This document shows, one piece after another, positions 18,581 to 29,575 of a stretch of 64,000 bases of DNA. Source of the stretch: Streptacidiphilus jeojiense (GTDB lineage Bacteria; Actinomycetota; Actinomycetes; Streptomycetales; Streptomycetaceae); assembly GCF_000719095.1 (NCBI RefSeq), contig NZ_JOEH01000019.1, forward strand, positions 186,001 to 250,000. The letters run 5' to 3'. The notes under the pieces were generated by a model that saw only the letters and a list, made by a program, of their open reading frames with translations, was not told the origin of the DNA and made no database searches. Positions within the stretch are counted from its first letter, which is position 1; each line of letters opens with the position of its first letter. A program made the translations under genes and the position numbers.

Positions 18581-19510
18581 GTGACCCTCCCCTTCGGCAG
18601 TACCGCCGCCGCGATGATCACTCCGTTCCACCCCGACGGAAGCCTGGACGCCGACGGCGCCCAGGCCCTCGCCGTCCACCTGGTCGACCGGGGCTGCGAC
18701 GCACTGGTCCTCAGCGGCACCACCGGGGAGTCCCCCACCACCAGCGACGCCGAGAAGGACGCCCTGCTGCGGGCGGTCCTGGAGGCGGTCGGCGACCGCG
18801 CCCGGATCACCACGGGCGTCGGCAACAGCGACACCCGCCACAGCATCGAGCTGGCCCAGGCTGCCGAACGCGCCGGAGCGCACGGCCTGCTGACGGTCAC
18901 CCCCTACTACAACCGTCCGGGCCAGGAGGGCATCCGCCGTCACCTGGCCGCCGTCGCGGACGCCACCGCACTGCCCGTCATGCTCTACGACCACCCCGGA
19001 CGCACCGGCAGCCGGCTGGACCGGGAGACCCTGCTGCGGCTGGCCGAGCACCCGCGCATCACCGCGGTGAAGGACTCCACCGCGGACCTGGCCGCCTGCG
19101 CCCACATGATGGCCCGCACCGACCTGCACTACTACTCCGGGATCGACGAACTCAACCTCCCGCTCTACGCCCTGGGCGCCGTCGGCGCCGTGAGCACCGT
19201 CGCGAACCTCGCCCCGGGCGAGACCCGGGCGGTGCTCCGGGCCCATCGCGACGGCGACCCGGCCGCCGCGCTCCGGCTGGACCGCCGGCTCCGTCCACTG
19301 GTGGAGGCGGTGATGGACCTGGCCCCCGGCACCGTCACCACCAAGGCCCTGCTCAACCACCTGGGCCTGCCCGCGGGCCCGGTCCGCCTTCCGCTGCTGG
19401 ACGCCGAACCGGCCCTGACCGCCGTCCTGCTGGAGGCGCTGACCGGTGCCCTGGGCGACGGGACCGACCCTGCTCAGATCCAGCGGTCGAAGGGCCGGTC
19501 CAGGGTGTAG
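18581..19510 (+). CDS. dapA: DapA-family aldolase (4-hydroxy-tetrahydrodipicolinate synthase-like)
   Basis: Class I aldolase TIM barrel of 309 residues. It condenses pyruvate with aspartate semialdehyde in lysine and diaminopimelate synthesis if it is a true DapA. The motif SGTTGESPT (about 45-53) and VTPYYNRPGQEG (with the catalytic Tyr) are present. The Schiff-base lysine is in AVKDST (about 164-169). The substrate-binding arginine lies in PYYNRPG. YDHPGRTG replaces the usual YNIPGRTG, a mild deviation. Start is GTG at 18581 after AGGAG. The gene overlaps the convergent phosphatase gene by 37 bp. Streptomyces have several dapA paralogues, so the exact role is not certain. Confidence 0.85.
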   Translation: MTLPFGSTAAAMITPFHPDGSLDADGAQALAVHLVDRGCDALVLSGTTGESPTTSDAEKDALLRAVLEAVGDRARITTGVGNSDTRHSIELAQAAERAGAHGLLTVTPYYNRPGQEGIRRHLAAVADATALPVMLYDHPGRTGSRLDRETLLRLAEHPRITAVKDSTADLAACAHMMARTDLHYYSGIDELNLPLYALGAVGAVSTVANLAPGETRAVLRAHRDGDPAAALRLDRRLRPLVEAVMDLAPGTVTTKALLNHLGLPAGPVRLPLLDAEPALTAVLLEALTGALGDGTDPAQIQRSKGRSRV

Positions 19511-20106
19511 CGGCCGTCCGGGCCCAGCAGCAGGGTCCGGTACTCCCCGTTGTCCGGATTGGAGAGCGCCTCGAACTCCTCCACCGACCAGTGGAACCAG
19601 CGCATGCAGAACAGCCGCATCATCAGGCCGTGCGTCACCAGCAGCACATTCGGCGGATAGTCGGGGCGCTCGAAATTGCGGTGCAGGGTCTCGAAGAAGG
19701 CGCCGACCCGGTCGTAGACATCGGCGCCCGATTCGCCCTGGGTGAAGCGGTAGAAGAAATGCCCGTAGGCGTCCCGCGCCTTGCGCTGCCGGCGGATGTC
19801 CTCGGCGTCCTGGAGATTGCCCCAGTCCTGCTCCCGCAGTCTCGGCTCCTCCATCACCCGGGTCCGCGAGGGATTCATCCCCAGCAGTGCATAGGTCTGC
19901 CGATTGCGCAGATAGGGGGAGACATAGGCCTGCACCGGATCGATGCCGAACTGCCCCCGCAACTCCGCCCCCACCGCCCGCGACTGCTCCCGCCCTTTCG
20001 CGGTCAGTTCCAGCGCATGGTCGGGTACCCGCTCGTAGATCGTCTCATCGACGTTCCCCTGCGACTCCCCGTGCCTGACCAGCACAATGCGCTGTGGACG
20101 TGCCAT
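19474..20106 (-). CDS. Histidine phosphatase (phosphoglycerate mutase-like)
   Basis: A 210-residue member of the RHG phosphatase superfamily. LVRHGESQGN at residues 9-18 gives the catalytic His and Arg; the second arginine is in SPYLRNRQTYALL. The proton-donor Glu is in PRLREQDWGNL, and the second His is in LLVTHGLMMRL. Tyr- and Trp-rich surfaces suggest a small phosphorylated metabolite rather than glycolytic mutase activity. Start is ATG at 20106. Substrate unknown. Confidence 0.88.
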   Translation of the reverse strand: MARPQRIVLVRHGESQGNVDETIYERVPDHALELTAKGREQSRAVGAELRGQFGIDPVQAYVSPYLRNRQTYALLGMNPSRTRVMEEPRLREQDWGNLQDAEDIRRQRKARDAYGHFFYRFTQGESGADVYDRVGAFFETLHRNFERPDYPPNVLLVTHGLMMRLFCMRWFHWSVEEFEALSNPDNGEYRTLLLGPDGRYTLDRPFDRWI

Positions 20107-20206
20107 ACGACCACCCTAACCGGCCCTTTCGGGGCGGGCGCGGCGCCCTTGACAAAAGTTCTCTTCTGGATAATCCGCCACAGATCGAATTGCTACCCTG
20201 GTGGGC

Positions 20207-20695
20207 ATGACCTCCATGACGCCCACCCGCACCGAGCCGGACCTGTCGTTCCTGCTGGACCACAGCAGCCATGTGCTGCGGACGCAGATGTCGGCGGCGC
20301 TCGCCGAGATCGGGCTGACCGCCCGGATGCACTGCGTGCTGATCCACGCCCTGGAGGAGGAGCGCACCCAGGCCCAGCTCGCGGAGATCGGCGACATGGA
20401 CAAGACCACCATGGTGGTCACCGTGGACGCCCTGGAGGAGGCCGGCCTGGCCGAGCGCCGACCGTCGAGCCAGGACCGCCGGGCGCGGATCATCGCGGTG
20501 ACCGCGAGGGGCGCCCAGGTCGCCGAGGAGAGCCAGCGGATCGTCGACGACGTCCACCAGCGGGCCCTCGGCTCGCTGCCGACCGATGCCCGCGAGGCCC
20601 TGCTGAATGCACTGAACCTGCTGGTCGGCGACTATCTGGCAACGGCGGCCGCAGCCCCGCGGTCGGCTCGCCGGGCACGGCAGCGCGAGAAGTAG
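20207..20695 (+). CDS. MarR-family transcriptional regulator
   Basis: A winged-helix dimer regulator of about 162 residues. The N-terminal helix (DLSFLLDHSSHVLRTQMSAAL) makes the dimer interface. The recognition region reads AQLAEIGDMDKTTMVVTVDALEEAGL, with the wing RRPSSQDRRARIIAVTARG. Start is ATG at 20207, with GTG 20201 possible. Upstream, TTGACA (20149-20154) suggests a sigma-70 promoter. It lies 75 bp before an MFS gene on the same strand, with an inverted repeat between them, so it probably controls that pump. Confidence 0.88.
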   Translation: MTSMTPTRTEPDLSFLLDHSSHVLRTQMSAALAEIGLTARMHCVLIHALEEERTQAQLAEIGDMDKTTMVVTVDALEEAGLAERRPSSQDRRARIIAVTARGAQVAEESQRIVDDVHQRALGSLPTDAREALLNALNLLVGDYLATAAAAPRSARRARQREK

Positions 20696-20703
20696 GGCTG
20701 AAA

Positions 20704-20736
20704 CAGATCGTCTATAACAAAACAATCTGCTAGCGT
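20704..20736 (+). promoter_or_regulatory. Candidate MarR operator and promoter of the MFS gene
   Basis: CAGATCGT and ACAATCTG form 8-bp arms (7 of 8 matching) around a 10-nt AT-rich spacer (20704-20729). The -10-like TAGCGT follows at once (20731-20736). Binding here would block polymerase at the pump promoter. Confidence 0.5.
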
Positions 20737-20770
20737 CTCTTCTGTCGCCCCTTCGGACAGGAGAGTCCGC

Positions 20771-22240
20771 ATGTCTGCCACAGCCCGCACCGCCGCACCC
20801 CGCACCCGTCCCCTCGCACGTCCCCTAGCGCTCGCCGTCATCGCCACCGGCCTGCTCATGGTCGTGCTCGACGGATCCATCGTGACCGTGGCCATGCCGG
20901 CCATCCAGAACGACCTCGGCTTCTCCGCCACCGGACTCAGCTGGGTCGTCAACGCCTACCTGATCGCCTTCGGCAGCCTGCTGCTGCTCGCCGGACGGCT
21001 CGGTGACCTGATCGGCCGCAAGCGGATGTTCCTCGCCGGAACCGCCCTGTTCACCGCGGCCTCGGTACTGGCCGGAACCGCCACCACCCCGGCCCTGCTG
21101 ATCGCGGCCCGCTTCCTCCAGGGCGTCGGCAGCGCCATGGCCTCCGCCGTCGGCCTGGGCATCCTGGTGACCCTGTTCACCGAGCCCGGGGAGCGCGCCA
21201 GGGCCATCGCCGTGTTCAGCTTCACCGGCGCGGCCGGCGCCTCGATCGGCCAGGTCCTCGGCGGCGTCCTCACCGACGCCCTGGACTGGCACTGGATCTT
21301 CTTCATCAACCTGCCGATCGGTCTGGCGACCCTGGCCGTCGCCGCGGTGGTCCTGCCCGCCGACCGCGGCCTCGGCCTGCGGGCCGGAGCCGACGCCGTC
21401 GGCGCGGTGCTGGTCACCGCCGGGCTGATGCTCGGGATCTACACCGTCGTCAAGGTCGAGGAGTACGGCTGGACCTCGGCCCGCACGCTGGGTCTCGGCG
21501 CGCTGGCCGCCGCCCTGCTCGCGGCGTTCGCCGTCCGGCAGGCGACGGCCCGTAATCCGCTGGTCCCGCTGCGGCTGTTCCGCTCCCGTACGGTCACCGG
21601 CGCCAACCTGGTCCAGATGCTGATGGTCGCCGCGCTGTTCTCGTTCCAGGTGCTGGTCGCCCTCTACCTGCAGCATGTGCTCGGCTACAGCGCCACCCGG
21701 ACCGGCCTGGCCATGCTCCCGGCCGCCGCCGTCATCGGCGCGGTGTCACTGGGCGTCTCCGCCCGGCTCAACGCCCGCTTCGGCGAGCGCCGGGTGCTGC
21801 TCACCGGGTTGCTGCTGCTGGTCGGCGTGCTCGGACTGCTCGCCCGGATCCCGGTCCACGCCCACTACGCGACCGATCTGCTGCCGGTGATGCTGCTCGC
21901 CGCCGGCTTCGGACTCGCCCTCCCCGCGCTCACCACGCTGGGCATGTCCGGCGCGAAGAGCGACGACGCCGGGCTCGCCTCGGGGTTGTTCAACACCACC
22001 CAGCAGATCGGCATGGCCCTAGGCGTCGCCGTCCTCAGCACCCTCGCCGCCGGACGCACCGGCCGGCTGCTGGCCCACGGCAGCACTCCGGCCGCCGCCC
22101 TGACCGGTGGCTACCACCTGGCCTTCGCCGTCGGAGCGGGGCTGCTGGTCGCCGCCTTCGCGGTGGCCGCCGCACTGCTCCGCCGCCCCGCCGAGCAGCC
22201 GCAGCCGACCCGGCCCGCCGCCACGACCGTCTCCGTCTGA
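20771..22240 (+). CDS. MFS drug exporter, DHA2 (14-TM) family
   Basis: A 489-residue efflux pump related to the one at 16854 but clearly a separate gene. The first helix (ALAVIATGLLMVVLDGSIVTVAMPAI) carries the DHA2 Asp, then motif A GRLGDLIGRKRM. About 14 hydrophobic segments follow. Start is ATG at 20771 after GGAGAG. The MarR gene directly upstream is the likely local regulator. A strong hairpin at 22267 ends the transcript. Confidence 0.9.
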   Translation: MSATARTAAPRTRPLARPLALAVIATGLLMVVLDGSIVTVAMPAIQNDLGFSATGLSWVVNAYLIAFGSLLLLAGRLGDLIGRKRMFLAGTALFTAASVLAGTATTPALLIAARFLQGVGSAMASAVGLGILVTLFTEPGERARAIAVFSFTGAAGASIGQVLGGVLTDALDWHWIFFINLPIGLATLAVAAVVLPADRGLGLRAGADAVGAVLVTAGLMLGIYTVVKVEEYGWTSARTLGLGALAAALLAAFAVRQATARNPLVPLRLFRSRTVTGANLVQMLMVAALFSFQVLVALYLQHVLGYSATRTGLAMLPAAAVIGAVSLGVSARLNARFGERRVLLTGLLLLVGVLGLLARIPVHAHYATDLLPVMLLAAGFGLALPALTTLGMSGAKSDDAGLASGLFNTTQQIGMALGVAVLSTLAAGRTGRLLAHGSTPAAALTGGYHLAFAVGAGLLVAAFAVAAALLRRPAEQPQPTRPAATTVSV

Positions 22241-22266
22241 CACCGAATCAGGCTGCGCCGGCTCCT

Positions 22267-22315
22267 GAGACAGTGCGTCCCCCGAAGCGAACCGCTTCGG
22301 GGGACGCACTGTCTC
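22267..22315. terminator. Bidirectional terminator between the MFS gene and nrdJ
   Basis: Perfect 23-bp inverted repeat (arms 22267-22289 and 22293-22315) with a 3-nt AAC loop, between two convergent genes that stop at 22240 and 22333. It can serve both transcripts. Confidence 0.9.
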
Positions 22316-22332
22316 GGGCTGTTGCCCCGTTG

Positions 22333-25239
<2,907 letters not shown>

Positions 25240-25416
25240 TGCCGCCTCCTCCTGGGCAAAACGCCCTGGGCGCCCCGCTGCTTCCCGGGGACCCGTCGTA
25301 TCCGCAAAATCCGCAAATCAATTCCGCGCAGGCAGAAGCGCCCCCTCGGGCGTCCCTGGTGCGTTGGCGTGTGGTGCGTGCCGTTGTCGTGCGTGCTCAG
25401 GCTGCTGGAACGGTGC

Positions 25417-25917
25417 CTACTGCGACGCGGTGGCGGGAGCGGGCACGGCAGTGCCCTCCTCCGCCGCTGGAGGCCGGTCCACGCGGAGCTCCGCGATGGC
25501 GGCCTCGAAGTCCTCGAGTGATTCGTAGGCCCGGTACACCGAGGCGAACCTCAGGTACGCCACCACGTCCAGCTCCTTGAGCGGGCCGAGTATGGCCAGG
25601 CCGACGTCATGGGTGGAGAGCTCGGCGCTGCCGGTCGCCCGGACGCACTCCTCCACCCGCTGGCCGAGCAGGGCGAGCGCGTCCTCGCTGACGGGGCGCC
25701 CCTGGCAGGCCTTGCGCACGCCGCTGACCACCTTCTCGCGGCTGAACGGCTCGGTGACCCCGCTGCGCTTGACCACCATCAGCGCCGCGGTCTCCACCGT
25801 GGTGAAACGGCGGTTGCAGTCCGGGCACTGGCGGCGGCGGCGGATCGAGGTGCCGTCGTCGGTGGTGCGCGAGTCGACCACCCGGCTGTCCGGGTGCCGG
25901 CAGAAGGGGCAGTGCAC
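25417..25917 (-). CDS. nrdR: Transcriptional repressor NrdR
   Basis: Represses ribonucleotide reductase operons in response to ATP/dATP. The 166 residues begin [17 protein letters not shown], then [12 protein letters not shown], the four-cysteine zinc ribbon that binds NrdR boxes. The ATP-cone domain follows ([24 protein letters not shown]). Start is GTG at 25917, with AAGGGA upstream. It leads an operon with nrdJ, and tandem NrdR boxes upstream show that it controls its own transcription. Confidence 0.96.
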   Translation of the reverse strand: MHCPFCRHPDSRVVDSRTTDDGTSIRRRRQCPDCNRRFTTVETAALMVVKRSGVTEPFSREKVVSGVRKACQGRPVSEDALALLGQRVEECVRATGSAELSTHDVGLAILGPLKELDVVAYLRFASVYRAYESLEDFEAAIAELRVDRPPAAEEGTAVPAPATASQ

Positions 25918-26029
25918 GGTGCTGGTGTCCCTTCTGTCGTCGGCGTGCCGGAACGGCCGTCCCGACCGTGCGGCCGGGCGGGTTCCAGGCTGATTCTAGG
26001 CGATGGCCCAGGCGGGGCTCCACGGGGGG

Positions 26030-26078
26030 AACCACTACCTGTGGCCGTCGAGGACCTATGTAACCACTAGATCTGGTG
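26030..26078 (-). promoter_or_regulatory. Tandem NrdR boxes upstream of nrdR-nrdJ
   Basis: Two copies of AACCACTA, starting at 26030 and 26062, exactly 32 bp (about three helical turns) apart. They read AACCACTACCTGTGG and AACCACTAGATCTGG. The second is near-palindromic (CACTAGATCTGGTG). Paired sites three turns apart are the known arrangement for NrdR. A -10-like TAGAAT lies at 25993-25998 on the minus strand. Confidence 0.8.
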
Positions 26079-26342
26079 CTCGCGCCAAGCCTTCGCGCAC
26101 CGCGTGTCGTAGCCCGCAGCTCACGCCCAGCGATCACCGCAGGTCAGAACGGAGGGGCTGGTGGAGCGCCTGGGGAACTCTCACCCGGTTGGCCCGCGAG
26201 GGACGAAAAGTGCGGGAAGGGACCGCTGCGCCGGGATTCATGAGATCCTGCTGCTCGAACAAACGATCGCATCATCAGCCGTGCCAGCGCCTTGTACACC
26301 GCCAACCTTGATCACGTCAGGCGACCCAGGAATAATTCACTC

Positions 26343-26354
26343 GAACGTGTGTTT
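26343..26354 (+). promoter_or_regulatory. LexA (SOS) box upstream of lexA
   Basis: GAACGTGTGTTT matches the actinobacterial SOS box GAAC-N4-GTTC in 7 of 8 fixed positions, 70 bp upstream of the lexA start. It implies autorepression. Confidence 0.7.
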
Positions 26355-26423
26355 GGCGCAACCTTTCGATCGGTCATACCGTTGGCCTATTCAAAGGGAG
26401 AACGTCCGTCGAGAGGGGCCGCC

Positions 26424-27335
26424 GTGACCACCGCAAAAAGTAGCACCGTCCCGGTGCAGGAAAGCTCCCAGCACTCCAGCACCGCGCCCACCAGCCAGAC
26501 CCAGACCCGTAGCCGGGAAGACATCGGGAATACCGTCTCGGGACTCCTTCCGAACCAGGCATCCGGTCCTTCCGCACCCCACTCCTCGGGACACTCCTTG
26601 GACGCTCTTGAGAATGCCGCGGCCGACAGCGCCGCCGACGAGACCCTCGCGGGTGAAAGCCCCGCGCGCTCCCTTCCCGGCCGCCCGCCCGGAATCCGCA
26701 CCGACGAGGCCGGGCTGACCGAAAGGCAGCGCCGCGTCATCGAGGTCATCAGGGATTCCGTGCAGCGGCGCGGATATCCGCCGAGCATGCGGGAGATCGG
26801 CCAGTCCGTGGGCCTCTCCAGCACCTCCTCGGTCGCCCACCAGCTGATGGCGCTGGAGCGCAAGGGATTCCTGCGGCGCGACCCGCACCGTCCGCGCGCC
26901 TACGAAGTACGCGGCATGGATGTGGTCCGTCCGGTCCCGGAAAGCACCACCGGACGCCCGGCGACCTCGTACGTCCCACTGATCGGCCGGATCGCCGCCG
27001 GTGGGCCGATCCTCGCCGAGCAGTCGGTGGAGGACGTCTTCCCGCTGCCCCGGCAACTGGTCGGCGACGGCGAGCTGTTCGTGCTCAAGGTGAGCGGCGA
27101 CTCGATGGTCGAGGCCGCGATCATGGACGGCGACTGGGTCACCGTACGACGCCAGCCGGTGGCGGAGAACGGCGACATCGTCGCGGCGATGATCGACGGC
27201 GAGGCCACGGTGAAGCGCCTCAAGCGCGAGGACGGCCACATCTGGCTGATGCCCCACAACGCCGCCTACGAGCCGATCCCCGGCGACAGCGCGACCATCC
27301 TCGGCAAGGTGGTGGCGGTGCTCCGCCGGCTCTGA
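26424..27335 (+). CDS. lexA: LexA repressor
   Basis: Represses SOS genes and cleaves itself when RecA filaments form. The 303 residues are longer than the 230-260 usual for the family because of a Ser/Thr/Ala-rich N-terminal extension of about 95 residues. The winged helix is [16 protein letters not shown]...[23 protein letters not shown]. The self-cleavage site is AAGGPI. The catalytic serine is in [14 protein letters not shown] and the lysine in [11 protein letters not shown]. Start is GTG at 26424 behind GAGAGGGG; a downstream start would shorten the extension, but none has a better site. The gene is divergent from nrdR and has its own SOS box. Confidence 0.95.
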   Translation: MTTAKSSTVPVQESSQHSSTAPTSQTQTRSREDIGNTVSGLLPNQASGPSAPHSSGHSLDALENAAADSAADETLAGESPARSLPGRPPGIRTDEAGLTERQRRVIEVIRDSVQRRGYPPSMREIGQSVGLSSTSSVAHQLMALERKGFLRRDPHRPRAYEVRGMDVVRPVPESTTGRPATSYVPLIGRIAAGGPILAEQSVEDVFPLPRQLVGDGELFVLKVSGDSMVEAAIMDGDWVTVRRQPVAENGDIVAAMIDGEATVKRLKREDGHIWLMPHNAAYEPIPGDSATILGKVVAVLRRL

Positions 27336-27353
27336 CCCGGCGGCACACACGGT

Positions 27354-27390
27354 CTTGCGGCGGTCCCCGGAGGAGGGTGACCGCCGCAAG
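27354..27390. terminator. Bidirectional terminator between lexA and dinG
   Basis: 12-bp perfect arms (CTTGCGGCGGTC and its complement) around a 13-nt loop, between the convergent stops at 27335 and 27401. Confidence 0.85.
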
Positions 27391-27400
27391 TCCTTTCGCG

Positions 27401-29536
27401 CTACCGGGCCTTCACCGGCCGGGGCGGCGCGGCGGCGGCGTTGATGGCGGCCAGCGAGCGGCGGACCTGGTTGCGGTCCGTGGTGTACCAGAAGTCCGGC
27501 ATCGAGGAGCGGAAGAAGCCCCCGTAACGGGCCGTCGCCAGACGTGAGTCGAGCACCGCGACCACGCCGCGGTCCTCCGCCGCCCGGATCAGCCGGCCGG
27601 CGCCCTGGGCCATCAGCAGCGCGGCATGGGTGGCCGCCACCGCCATGAAGCCGTTGCCGCCGTGCTCCTCGACCGCCTTCTGCCGGGCGCTCATCAGCGG
27701 ATCATCGGGCCGCGGGAAGGGAATGCGGTCCATCACCACCAACTGGCAGGCGGAGCCGGGGACGTCGACCCCCTGCCAGAGCGAGAGGGTGCCGAAGAGG
27801 CAGCTCTCGGTGGAGGCCGAGAAAGTGCGGATCAGTTCGCCCAGGGTGTCCTCGCCCTGGAGCAGGATCTCGCCGGGCACGCGCTCCCGCAGCGCCTCGG
27901 CCGCCGCCTTGGCGGCCCGCATCGAGGAGAACAGGCCCAGGGTGCGGCCCCCGGCGGCCTCGATCAGCTCGGCGAGCTCGTCCAGCATCGCCGGACGGTC
28001 GGGCTCGCGGCCCGGCGGCGGCAGATGCCGCGCGACGTAGAGGATGCCCTGCTTGGGATAGTCGAAGGGCGAGCCGACGTCCATGGCCCGCCAGGCGGGG
28101 GTGGACTCCGCCAGCGGCTCGCCGACGTCGTCACGGCCCGCTCCGCCGGCGGGGGCCTTCCCGTCCTCGCCGAGCCTGCCCTCCGAGCCGAGGCCCAGCG
28201 AGAGCCCGACGCCGTTGAAGTCGCCGCCCAGCTTCAGCGTGGCCGAGGTGAGGACGACCGAACGCTCCTTGTAGAGGTTCTCCCGCAGCAGCCCGGAGAC
28301 GCTCAGCGGGGCGACCCGCAGCGAGGAGGTGCCGGCGCCGAAGCGGTCGTTGTTCTCGATCCACAGCACGTCGTACTCGGAGCCCTCCAGCATCCGGTCG
28401 GTGGTGTCGTGGATGGTCTCCACCGAGGCCAGCGCCTGCTTGCGGACCGCGTCCTCGTCGCTGACGCCCTTGTCGCGCACCTCGCCGATGGAGGTGATGA
28501 CGGCCCGCGACGCCTCGCGGATGGCGGCGACGGCGTAGCCGATGTTCTCCGGCAACTCCTCGACCCGGCCCGGCTGGGCGATCTCCATCAGCCCGTGGAA
28601 GTTCTCCGCGGCGGCCTGGAGCTGGTCCACCGCCTTCTCGTTGGCGAGTTTGGCCGCCCGCTTCACCGCACGGTTGACCGCGCCGGTGGTCAGCTCGGCG
28701 GTGGCGATACCGGTGACCCGGGAGACCAGTTCATGGGCCTCGTCGACGATCAGCAGCTCGTGCTCGGGGAGGACCGGCGCGCCCTCCAGCGCGTCGATGG
28801 CGAGCAGCGCGTGGTTGGTGACCACCACGTCGGCGAGCTTGGCACGTTCGCGCGCGGACTCCGCGAAGCACTCGCCGCCGTAGGGACAACGGGTGGCGCC
28901 CAGGCACTCCTTGGAGCTGACCGCCATCTGCGCCCAAGCCCGGTCGGAGACACCGGGTGACATGTCGTCACGGTCGCCGGTCTCGGTCTCGTCGGCCCAG
29001 TCCCGGAGCCGCATGATGTCCTGGCCGAGCTTGCTGGTCGGGCCGCCCAGCACCTCGGCCGGGTCGAACAGCCCCTCGCCGTCATCACTGGGCGCGCCCT
29101 CGTGCACCCGGTGCAGGCAGAGGTAGTTGGAGCGGCCCTTGAGCATCGCGAACTGGGGACGGCGGCGCAGCAGCGGCTGCAGCGCGTCCACGGTGCGCGG
29201 CAGGTCGCGCTCCACCAGCTGCCGCTGCAGGGCCAGGGTGGCGGTGGCCACCACCACCCGGTCGCCGTGGGCGAGGGCGGGGACGAGGTAGGCGAGCGAC
29301 TTTCCGGTGCCGGTGCCGGCCTGCACCAGCAGGTGCTCGCCGCCGTCGACGGCGGCGGCGACCGCCTCCGCCATGGCGATCTGCCCGGGGCGCTCCACGC
29401 CGCCGACGGCGGTGACGGCGGCGTGCAGGAGTTCCCCGATCCGGCCGGACCCGGCGGGGGTTTCCGCCTCGCCTGCCGGGGAGGCCGATGGGTTGTCGTC
29501 GGTGGCGCCCTCGCCGGGCGTGGGAAGTTCAGTCAT
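27401..29536 (-). CDS. dinG: DinG/XPD-type ATP-dependent DNA helicase
   Basis: Superfamily 2 5'-3' helicase of the DNA-damage response. Of 711 residues, Walker A is QAGTGTGKSLAYL (about 72-84) and the DEAH box is in LLIVDEAHELVS. Four cysteines suit an Fe-S cluster: one in NYLCLH and three in KECLGATRCPYGGEC. Motifs V and VI (LWQGVDVPG, QGAGRLIR) are present. Start is ATG at 29536, 39 bp downstream of the siderophore monooxygenase stop. A RecA-NDp-like element lies in that gap, so dinG may respond to damage independently of the upstream operon. Confidence 0.92.
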   Translation of the reverse strand: MTELPTPGEGATDDNPSASPAGEAETPAGSGRIGELLHAAVTAVGGVERPGQIAMAEAVAAAVDGGEHLLVQAGTGTGKSLAYLVPALAHGDRVVVATATLALQRQLVERDLPRTVDALQPLLRRRPQFAMLKGRSNYLCLHRVHEGAPSDDGEGLFDPAEVLGGPTSKLGQDIMRLRDWADETETGDRDDMSPGVSDRAWAQMAVSSKECLGATRCPYGGECFAESARERAKLADVVVTNHALLAIDALEGAPVLPEHELLIVDEAHELVSRVTGIATAELTTGAVNRAVKRAAKLANEKAVDQLQAAAENFHGLMEIAQPGRVEELPENIGYAVAAIREASRAVITSIGEVRDKGVSDEDAVRKQALASVETIHDTTDRMLEGSEYDVLWIENNDRFGAGTSSLRVAPLSVSGLLRENLYKERSVVLTSATLKLGGDFNGVGLSLGLGSEGRLGEDGKAPAGGAGRDDVGEPLAESTPAWRAMDVGSPFDYPKQGILYVARHLPPPGREPDRPAMLDELAELIEAAGGRTLGLFSSMRAAKAAAEALRERVPGEILLQGEDTLGELIRTFSASTESCLFGTLSLWQGVDVPGSACQLVVMDRIPFPRPDDPLMSARQKAVEEHGGNGFMAVAATHAALLMAQGAGRLIRAAEDRGVVAVLDSRLATARYGGFFRSSMPDFWYTTDRNQVRRSLAAINAAAAPPRPVKAR

Positions 29537-29545
29537 GGCTCGCCC

Positions 29546-29568
29546 AGCCTAGAGGTCGGCACTGACAT
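29546..29568 (-). promoter_or_regulatory. RecA-NDp-like promoter of dinG
   Basis: On the minus strand ATGTCAGTG, eight bases, then TAGGCT. It differs from TTGTCRGTG-N8-TANNNT at one base. The -10 ends 9 nt before the dinG ATG, so the mRNA would be nearly leaderless. Confidence 0.6.
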
Positions 29569-29575
29569 GCGGGCA

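Noticed and set aside
25918..26423. Possible cobalamin riboswitch upstream of nrdR-nrdJ
   Set aside because: I could not find a B12-box-like core there. NrdR boxes explain the regulation.
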